DNA of 64,000 nt. It comes from Watersipora subatra (taxonomy: Eukaryota; Bryozoa; Gymnolaemata; Cheilostomatida; Watersiporidae). Of the stretch, positions 55,720-64,000 are shown one piece after another (positions within the stretch are counted from its first letter, which is position 1; every line of letters begins with the position of its first letter). The stretch covers positions 14,576,108-14,640,107 of the forward strand of contig NC_088717.1 in the NCBI RefSeq assembly GCF_963576615.1. The letters are read 5' to 3'. The notes beneath the pieces were generated by a model. It had not been told where the DNA came from. It did not search any database and saw nothing but the letters and a program-made list of their open reading frames with translations. Position numbers and translations under genes: made by a program.

Positions 55720-57840
55720 GGGAAGAGTCTGTAACTAAAGCGAACATATTGCAAGTAATCGAGCTCAAACTAAAAATCTGCATTCCCATTAATAGTACCA
55801 CAGAAATGGTAAGTACTTATGCGAAAGAATGGTTGAACCAACAATAAAAAGTTTTTACATTGGTTCAACCTCAAACCAAGAGCTATACTTCATTTAACCG
55901 TGCTAGCCAATAACCAAGCACAACAACTTGGCTAATTTTTTGTAATAGTCCAGTTTTGAAACTTATTAGTAAAGTGCAAATTATAGAGCAACTAGAAGCA
56001 GTAGGCCTACAACATGTATTGCTAGCAAACATTTTTACATTCAGTTTTTTCAACAGACATTTGGTATATTAGTGCACATATTGGTAACTGTTACTTGGGT
56101 ATTTTTGATTATTACCTAAAGGCATCCATAAAAAGGTACACTGCCACTCCGACAGCATGCTTTAAATACAGCACTAAATTAGCAAGTAATAATAACTGTA
56201 CTTTCCCTAGGTGATTTTTTCTTGTTTTCTATAGTTCAAAATATTTTATCAATCCTCAAGGCAACAGATTCACAGATTATTATTTATCGGCGATATTGTA
56301 AAACTATGCAATGGTCATTTGTCTGTTTTCTGTATTGTTTAGTGGGCGCTTATTAGTATTGCTGTAGTACATGTTTCTTCTTATGAAGCTCATACAATGC
56401 TTGTTCATGTTAGTGAACAACACTGAACAATCGTTTGCACTCCACATAACTTCTCTTGCATGTTTATAGCACTAGCAACATGTTGTTTCATTGATACAGG
56501 AGATTGATGCATTTCACATGTTATTGGTGTAACAAAAGTTGCACATTCCTTTCTGTCTTTTAAAGACTATTAAACAGTGTAAACATTTCTCATTGAGTGA
56601 GACCGCCAAAGTTTGGCCTAGCTAAGCAATATACTAGTCAAGCCATCAATAGGATAACTAAGGCACTCTAGGTTACAACTATAAAATAAAAATCATAAAA
56701 GACCCAATATAAATCAAATATTGAACTCTCTTACAAAAGCATAAGTAATTATTGGTGCTTTAACAATCTAGAGCTATTTTTCTTGGTTAATCCGTTTTTA
56801 AAAATATCGCGTTTATCAATTTGTTGCTTGCAGAGGCTAATCGCAAAAATTACTTTGAGACAGCTATTAAAGCAAGTAACGAAGCTAATAGCTATTCAAA
56901 AGCTATGAGTGAAATATCATTAGGACTACATGCTTGTTTACCTCCTATCAGTCGGCGTTGTATTCTGAAGCTAAAGAAGAAACAATCGTCGTCACATAAT
57001 AAGACTAGAATGTGATTTGTCAAAAAATTGTTTGATTACTGATGTGCTGGTTTAATACAGGTTAATATGGTCTCTGCTAATATTTTGTGACAAAAATCTT
57101 ATCTACTTGAATAACGACTTTCCGTTATAAATCCTACTTTCGCATACAGATTTATTGTAAAGCAACTATTACTACCAAAGTTAACAAATGAAGGTAAACG
57201 GTTGACAATCAATAAAAAAAAACAAGCAGCTCCGAGTCTGTTAGCAAAACGTAACAAATAGAAGTTATATGATGAGGTTAGGTTAATGAGAAGTTTTCGC
57301 AAAGCACGTACACACGAGGAGGGCTCACGTTTCGCAAATCGAAACCGCTCAATAAACACAGTTATTGATGCCTAAACATCGCGGACGTAAAAGTAATTGA
57401 CGATTCGCCTCCGCGCACTAAACCTGCCGATGTTAATTACAGTACTCGAAGATATACATAATACATGTACGTTCATGTACGCGCTCCTCAATAAATGATA
57501 ATTAATTAATTATAATGATAGCTTCCTTCCCTCGGTAGAACACCTCTTCCAGTGAGTGTAGGTAATATGAGTAAAATAACTCATATTCATTTAGCCATTA
57601 CTATTCCCAGTTCCAGCAGTGCCTGGTTGCTTATCACATAATAATTGAGATTTGGAGTTGCCGCCCCATGATTATATTGTTTGCCTAGTGACAGACAACT
57701 CACACTTGACAAGACAGTATAATAGCAAGTGCATTTCTTTTCCTTGGGCAGTCTATACCGAGATACTGAACAGACTACACCTCAGATAACATTATACCTT
57801 TACTTACTGTTAACGACAACCAGGAACATGTAATTCTATA
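55720..57840. other. COQ2 upstream region, no gene recognised
   Basis: Should include the COQ2 promoter. An 11-bp inverted repeat (GGTTGAACCAA / TTGGTTCAACC) is at 55831-55870. An open frame at 56821-57015 follows a good acceptor-like TTTGTTGCTTGCAG and reads ANRKNYFETAIKASNEANSY to ILKLKKKQSSSHNKTRM. It could be a last exon on the plus strand but nothing upstream supports it. Confidence 0.5.
55831..55870. repeat. Inverted repeat upstream of COQ2
   Basis: GGTTGAACCAA at 55831-55841 and TTGGTTCAACC at 55860-55870 are perfect inverted copies with an 18-base spacer, 112 bp upstream of the COQ2 start codon. Confidence 0.8.
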
Positions 57841-58169
57841 GTATACTAATCTAATATTAGCACTTACCCTAGTTATATAGAGGGAAGTGTTAAGGAGTGG
57901 AGAGTGAGATAGCTAGTGGTGAGCTAGGAGAAGATAGCTTCCAAGAAAGACAGACACTTGGCCACATGAAACCACAACTATTATAGAAAAGGACATTAAC
58001 TATATGCAGTAGTGGTCCTCCAAGCCACACAGACACTCGCCACAGAGAGAGACATATATTCGCCAAACTAGATTCACGGCAAGGACAAAGGACATCGCTG
58101 GGTCGTGCCCTACACATTATACAAAAGGTATGACTATTAGTTAAATAGAAACTGAACATTTGAATTATA

Positions 58170-58600
58170 TCATTAGTATGTGTCAAAGTCCGGCGTGATG
58201 GCTATTATGATGTCCAAGTAGAGCAATAGTGTCCCCCAATGTATGCCATGCAGTACAAGTTTCATTAGTCTCTGGAAAATGGCTGGTGTGAAACGTGAGT
58301 CCGAATGGCAAAACCTTCCACTCCCAATCGATCTCTCCTGGGCATTGGCATCCAATGGCACCTGCCAGTAGCCACTGACCAGATCCAGCTCGCTAAAGAA
58401 CTTGCTGCTAGAGAGGGTGTCGAGGCTGTCATCGGTCAGGGAAGGGGGTAGGCATCCTGCTTTGGGACTGCAATCAGCCAACGGTAGTCGACACAGAACT
58501 GTCACTTCCCATCCTTCCTTTAGACCAGCGCTACCGGGAAACTCCAAGTGCCTCCAGTGTGCTCGATGAGCTTCTTGTCAAAGAGATCTAGCACCTGTCA
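58170..58600 (-). mobile_element. Degenerate Ty3/Gypsy reverse transcriptase fragment
   Basis: One frame gives WEFPGSAGLKEGW, then SKFFSELDLVSGYWQVPLDA and LHGIHWGTLLLYLDIIIA; another gives QFCVDYR. These are the palm-domain motifs of Gypsy-type reverse transcriptase (FSxLDLxSGYWQV, LLYLDDIIIA). The frame is broken by stops and shifts, and the second Asp of the YxDD motif is missing, so it is inactive. No LTRs were identified with confidence. Confidence 0.8.
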
Positions 58601-59019
58601 TTCTGCCTTGGTTCCATTATCTGGTCCACGTTAGTATGGCGGTTGATGTATAAGCCAGGATCCCTATCTTAGTACAATGAAGCGTTTCTCCTCAGTAGTT
58701 TGACCCACGTCCCCTTCACCCTCATGAAAGTGAAGAATGTGCTGAATGTGCTCTGGTAGCACGGTAACCAGTTTGCTAACCGATCAGCTTGTCCCAGCTT
58801 CGTGCAACTCTTCTTGCCTGCCAAGAACAAGCCCTCCAGTTGGATTGGTTTATCCTCTATATACAGTATATACATGTATAGGAATTTTTCAAAGCATGTG
58901 TGTATGTGTGTATGTGTGTCCCTCCAGCTAAAGCTATTATTAGAATAGGGTAGCTGGACAATGCTGACACAACGTAATGGCGTACCGGTCATTAGAAGCC
59001 TATTAACTATCTTACTGGA

Positions 59020-59290
59020 AATTTCTATTGGCAATGTGCCAAGCCACTTGGCAATGGCCTGCCAGTTGCTAGAGAGTTGCCTGCCACTGCTAGAAGGCAA
59101 TTGCCAGCAAGTGGTAGGCAAAAATCAGCTTAAAGACAATAAGAAATTATGAGAGTTACTTACCACTTGCCATTAGCCTGGCACATTGCTAATGGAAAAT
59201 GGTATTAAAAATCAACTTACAAACAATGAGAACTAATAAGAGTTGCCTGCCAGCAAGTGGCCGGCAACTCTCATTACTTCTCATTGTTTA
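59020..59290. repeat. Imperfect inverted and direct repeats of TTGCCTGCCAGC motifs
   Basis: GGCAATGTGCCAAGCCACTT, GAGTTGCCTGCCA, GGCAACTCTCATTACTTCTC and related pieces recur in both orientations. The same motif occurs at about 43918-43960. Confidence 0.65.
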
Positions 59291-59354
59291 TAAGCTTATA
59301 TAAGAAACAATAAGCTTTATAAGATTTTTGACACCCGGGCGACACCAGGTAGCT

Positions 59355-59749
59355 AGTATATACACATATACTAGCCGAATGTTCAGCATTGCACGGGTAA
59401 TAGAATTATTGCCTAATTAATCTGAGTGACTTACTTGGAAAGCTAGATCTTAACTAAAATTTTGACTTAAATACTACCCACGTTTTGGGTCAGTTTAACA
59501 ATTGTTACACGTAACGGTCAACAGTGCTGGTTATTAACCCCAAACAAGCTTTTAAGTGTGAGTATCTTAACCAATGACTATTTACCCAATAAATCCATTG
59601 TATTCCGTGTATCTTAATGGGTCAATTCGCTGCCTTTAGATCTAGAGGTCTCGAGATCAAATCCCGCGCCGAGTGAATTTTTTATTGCTAGATTTCAATT
59701 AGGCCTACTACAACTGGACACAGGGTTTAACAAAAAGACAAACACTTAG

Positions 59750-59795
<46 letters not shown>

Positions 59796-60130
59796 CTAGC
59801 CGAATGCCAGGCATTGAATGGGTATTAAAACACTTTATAAACAGTGGCAGGTAATATAGTTGCTATTGGCTAATTTGAGTAAGATAGTATTTGTATTGCT
59901 AAACTTACTAATAAGAGCTGTGAGAGCAAGCACAAGTGACGCTGTGCGTAACGTAGAGTCGCTATGCGTACTTTAAACCTAGATAATGAATCATATTGCA
60001 CGATGAATACAATGCATTCCATGTAGCTTAATGGGCTAGCTTGTTGCCTTGTGAATGGGAGGTTCCGGGATCAAATCCTCATTAGTATGGATTGTTCATT
60101 GCCGACCCTAAGTTTTGGTATACCTACCAA
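59355..60130 (+). repeat. Two adjacent tRNA-like SINE units
   Basis: Each begins with CTAGCCGAATG..CAGCATTG and ACGGGTAATA-type sequence (59366, 59796). Each contains a tRNA-like block with GTAGCTTAATGGG or GTATCTTAATGGG (A-box-like) and GGTTCCGGGATCAAATCC or GGTCTCGAGATCAAATCC (B-box-like), at about 59606-59676 and 60022-60092. A TA microsatellite (59755-59793) ends the first. Confidence 0.65.
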
Positions 60131-62629
60131 AGTAATTCAGCTCCTTAGTTTAACACATACCGCAAAACATTTAATTGAACGCCATGGCGGTCTATTTTTC
60201 AACCCATCTTCTGTAGTGGGAAGAGTATAGTTCCTATTGGAAAATGTTTGTTTCCCGTTACAACGGTTCGTTAGTTGACTCGCTGTCTCTGCCAGCTGTT
60301 ATAGTTACCTGTAAACGCTATCACCGCAAAAAGCAAGCTGAATTGAAATTCGCTGTTACTAATCTTTTCTTATGATGTTAACTAATTGCTGTTTTTTTAA
60401 TAATAAATTAAAAAAAATTTAAATTAAATTTTTAATAATAATTAAAATAGTGTCCGCTACACTATTTTTGTTATGACGGCTTTCAATTTTAGAAAAAGGT
60501 GTTTGAGTAGTAAACCAAAAATACTTGGCTGGTTCCATGTACTGGGCTAAACAATAAGTTTAACAGGTTTCTGAAAGTAAAGGAGCTCATTTTATTTTGT
60601 AACAAAAAACTACTATATATGTTGTACTTATTACAGTAGTTAGTAACTTCGTACTAAACAGTAGTAGGTGTAAAACAACACAAAGTATGTGATAGCTATT
60701 CACAATTTTGTTTCAACACACAAAAGCAACATATTGTAACCATTTTTGTAACCCTACCATTTTTCCTTTGTACAAAAAATCTATGTGGTACTCATTAACA
60801 ATAGTAGGCGTACATCAAAACAAAGTATGTGATATATGTTCCTGTAGGTGTACAACGCAAAGTAAGTGATACTTGTAACATTTGACAGTAGATCTACAAC
60901 ACAGAGTACCGGTATGTGATACCTGTACACAATAGGTGTGCATACACAACACAGAGTATGTCATCACCATTTACGGTAGACATAGAACACAATGGATACT
61001 TATTAACAGTAGGTATATAAGACAGAAGATATGTAATCTGTTTCAGCAAGAAGACCAACATAAGAGTATAGATAAGAGACAATGACAAATCTGCCAAATG
61101 AAATGAAAACATGTACTTCAAGCACCTGTTCTTGTCAATATGGGTCTACAGAAATAACTATCGGTTAATTTGTTAGTGAAAAGGTGATGATATCTGTTGC
61201 CTTGAGAGTTATACATCTCCGGTCGTACCAGTTCTCGCAAGTACTGCACCGAACCATAGATATGCTATTCTACATTGTATAATAGTCATTCTCAAGCTGA
61301 TGCTTGTTCCATGGCCAGTGATACACAGTAAACCTACAACACAACAGGCATAAAATCTGGGAACCACACAAATAATCTCTCCATCTAGGGATTTCAAAAT
61401 GGATGCCATTGAGAGGCATGCGACATGCACACAAAGAAAAAAACTTTCAAGAGCAGTTCAACCTGCTCTTGAAAGATTCGAGAATATTTGAAGACCAGGT
61501 TGAGTTTTATTCACAATTGTCCTTCACTTGTCCTTCACTATGCTTTGGTCAGTGTAGAAGTTGAGGCCTTCCACTATCAAACACACAATGTAAGGCTGCA
61601 ACATCCTGACACAAATTAGACCAGTTTAGTGAACATAATACATGTATAAGAAATTGTATTATTTTGATACACGCAATCTACAAAGGGACAACAGAACAAG
61701 ATTAATAATACATTTATGAACATACTCTGAGCAAATGATGGCATATACGCATTATTCAACGTAAAATATACATGTAGATGTTCACAGTATTACACAATAG
61801 TTTCTTACCTATCTTTCAGCCTTGTATTTCATTTTCTGTTTTACATTCATATCTCTTCCATGCTTGCATTGGTATGTCTCGGTGCCTGTCACAGTTGTTG
61901 CCATTCCTTCCACAAATCTTTTTCCCATTTTTATCTTTTCTAGTCAAAGTCATGTTATTGAAATCTTGACAATGGGTAAGGATATAATAGTACAACTCTG
62001 AGTGAGGATAACAAGTTCCAGTACGTAAAAACAAAACTCATGCATTTAATACTAAAAAACCTCAGTCATAATTGTTTACTCTGGCGATTACTCTCTTGCT
62101 CTGAAAAAAAACAAAGATTGTACTGACTAATACAACAGTTTCTTTGGTCACTCATCAATACCCAGAGGTGTTGTAAATCATTTTTGTTGACCTAACAGGC
62201 ACAAACTTCCCCGTGTGTTCATTCTCATGTCTATTAACCACTGCTTTCACATCAATGAAAGATGATACTCTCGCAACTATCACCTTGCTTAAATAAAAAA
62301 TCTTTTCGATTAAGGAAGGAATAGTTTGCAGAGATATAAAGTGACTTATGTATGTATGATTGTATAGGCTACAGGTCTATATGCTAATCTCTCAAATAAA
62401 GGCTGGCAGAAACACATTTAAAAATCATAATGGTTCCTAATTAGTTTTGAAGTTCAAATGAAAGCTAAACAAGTTTGTTTACCCAGGTGTGTGTGTATGG
62501 GCATATTTTTAGACTTTACTGGATTTATAAACACTATTGTTCAGAAATTAAATGCCAACTATTTTAACTATCAAAAACGCTTCCTCTTTTGTTAAAACAA
62601 CTGCTTATTTGGTATTCGCTTGCCTTTAA

Positions 62630-63170
62630 TGGAGCACGTGTCAGAGATATGGAACCCTGATCTTAAATACTTAGTTGAGGACCTGGAGAAAATTAACCAA
62701 AAGGCTTTTAGATGAACATATATGGCTTTAGTTGACTTAATAATATTTCCTTTAAAATGATACGTAGCAACTGGCAATCCCTTGAACACAGACGAGAGCT
62801 AAAAGGTTTGCGCGCTTTTAATAAAATACAATGTCAAGATTTTAAAGTTAATATTCATCGGATTAGACAAACCAACTTTCAATATTTTACTAGACGCAAC
62901 AGCATATGGCATACTATAAATACTAATGCAATGAAAAGTGTGTTTTTAATCGAAGTATTAGAATTTTACAATTTATTTAACTTTTTTGCTTTATTTTTTT
63001 AGAATTAAACCATTTTATCTCCACAAGCTAACTAAGCTACCGGAGATACCCTACAGAGATAGACAAACTTTTAGTATCTACAACACTATTCACTCACCAT
63101 CCCTTCTTATTGCTTTCTCCTTTGCCTGCCAGACTTTCTCTGTCATCACTTATGCTGATTATGTTTAAAT
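62630..63170 (+). mobile_element. LINE reverse transcriptase C-terminal remnant
   Basis: Reads MEHVSEIWNPDLKYLVEDLE then KINQKAFR, a stop, a gap and MIRSNWQSLEHRRELKGLRA then FNKIQ. This follows the pattern YxSxVWxP...IExIQRRAARWV...LxWxSLExRRxxxRLxxFxKI at the end of many animal non-LTR reverse transcriptases. It is broken by stops, so inactive. Confidence 0.7.
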
Positions 63171-63539
63171 ATTATACCAGGTTCCTGTTGTATAGTTTCC
63201 AGATACTTAAACGGTAACTTTGGTTCACTACTCAGGCGAATATCTTAGATTCTCCGACAAACAGCAAGTCAACTAAAGAACCGTTGTAATGGGAAATGAA
63301 CTCTATATATCCAATAGAAACAATACTCTTCTTCCAAATAGAGGGTGGCACTCTATTTTTCAACCCTTCTCTCATAGTGGCTTTCAAACAGAGGTGGCTT
63401 TCATTTAGAGGTGGCATTCAATTAGAGGTTTTACGGTATCTCGGTTTGAACTTCGTATGAGCATAAAGTTAATTGCTTTAATGTAGTTTCTGCGAGCCAC
63501 ACCACAAATGTGTTTTTAAAAATGGGAGCCTGATCTAGG
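63171..63539. other. No gene recognised
   Basis: A short stretch between two retrotransposon remnants with repeated AGAGGTGGC / TTAGAGGT motifs (63345-63430) and otherwise nothing recognisable. Confidence 0.5.
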
Positions 63540-63970
63540 CAATGAACTTGCTTGGTCTTTTTGGTAATTTAGTTTTGGGCGGTTCGCTTTTGAATGGCTT
63601 CTTTTTCTAAAATTTCTTTACTTACTTCAGGTTTTGACAAATGGATTGGTGCCAATAAATTAGTGTCTATCATGCAGTCCATTAGCTATTCAGAAAGGAT
63701 GATATCCATTTCTAAAGAATACTTTTGTATACCAAAAGCTAGGTATGGTTCATTAGTCTTCTTCCACATTCCTTTTACTGTTTTTCTTGCTCTTTCCACT
63801 TCACCATTAATTTTTAAATGCAATAGAGAGTTGGTTGCGCCTGAAGTAGTAATGCTGAGTGAATTTGCAAAACTCTCTTTATGTATATTGAGGCACATAT
63901 TCGGTACTAGCACATTTGGTATATCATGATGCTGAAAGTAAACTTGAATATGTCTATTATTGTAGGTCAA
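63540..63970 (-). mobile_element. Ty3/Gypsy integrase fragment
   Basis: The minus-strand frame 63970-63686 reads HHDIPNVLVPNMCLNIHKES, then LKINGEVERARKTVKGMWKK and TNEPYLA. This matches the integrase pattern HGIPxxVxSDNG...SNGEAERAVKTxKxLLKK..DPYLALLAYR, including the third catalytic Glu. The next frame continues ELLMDCMIDTNLLAPIHLSK. The first Asp region is degraded and the frame shifts. It may belong with the reverse transcriptase piece at 58.4 kb. Confidence 0.75.
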
Positions 63971-64000
63971 ACAATAGAGCTTAGTGCACCTGGATGAGCC

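Larger units (their letters stand above)
58690..62629. other. Repeat-rich region without recognised gene
   Basis: Contains several GGCAATGTGCCAAGCCAC / TTGCCTGCCAGCAAGTGG inverted blocks (59020-59290), two SINE-like units (59355-60130), a TA microsatellite and, beyond 60150, AT-rich sequence with loosely repeated CACAAAGTATGTGATA motifs (60660-60970). No coding exon was seen. Confidence 0.55.

Noticed and set aside
58669-59152. 150-aa minus-strand and 61/63-aa plus-strand frames
   Set aside because: They run through the TTGCCTGCCAGC repeat blocks and have no recognisable domain.

Overview
The window is AT-rich, intron-rich animal DNA. Four complete multi-exon protein-coding genes can be reconstructed from sequence similarity known to me and from GT/AG splice junctions whose phases all agree. 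They lie among many inverted-repeat DNA transposons, tRNA-derived SINE-like pieces, retrotransposon remnants and tandem repeats. The gene structures, the repeats and a duplicated COQ2 exon of the kind known from rhodoquinone-making animals fit a lophotrochozoan invertebrate such as a mollusc, annelid or bryozoan. The exact taxon cannot be told from this sequence.

Layout. 1-8.5 kb: no gene recognised, several inverted-repeat elements. 8.5-11.8 kb (minus): RPL21, three coding exons, 160 aa. 11.8-16.2 kb: divergent intergenic space with three minisatellites. 16.2-25.3 kb (plus): a USP46/USP12-type deubiquitinase, nine exons, 356 aa. RPL21 and the USP gene are head to head, as I recall RPL21 and USP12 being in human. 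25.3-28.1 kb: intergenic, repeats. 28.1-34.6 kb (minus): an unrecognised secreted cysteine-rich protein, six exons, 248 aa, with a dockerin-like calcium loop and what looks like an internal exon-pair duplication. 35.3-55.7 kb (minus): COQ2, 4-hydroxybenzoate polyprenyltransferase, 365 aa, with two alternative copies of its fifth exon. 55.7-64 kb: retrotransposon remnants (Ty3/Gypsy reverse transcriptase and integrase pieces, a LINE end), SINE-like units and no complete gene.

The main discovery candidate is COQ2. Exon 5 exists as two 134-nt copies at 45584-45717 and 42505-42638. Both have intact splice sites and open frames, and they share 23 of 44 residues. Either copy alone keeps the frame; using both or neither gives an almost immediate stop, so splicing must be mutually exclusive. 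The downstream copy carries Phe-to-Leu and Ala-to-Ser changes 39 residues apart. This is the pattern described for the coq-2e form of C. elegans and other animals that make rhodoquinone, the electron carrier of anaerobic mitochondria. The genome therefore probably encodes a splice-controlled switch between ubiquinone and rhodoquinone synthesis.

A second theme is that three unrelated genes (RPL21, USP46, COQ2) each have a splice site lying inside a short tandem duplication of 28-46 bp, so that decoy splice sites are multiplied beside the real one.
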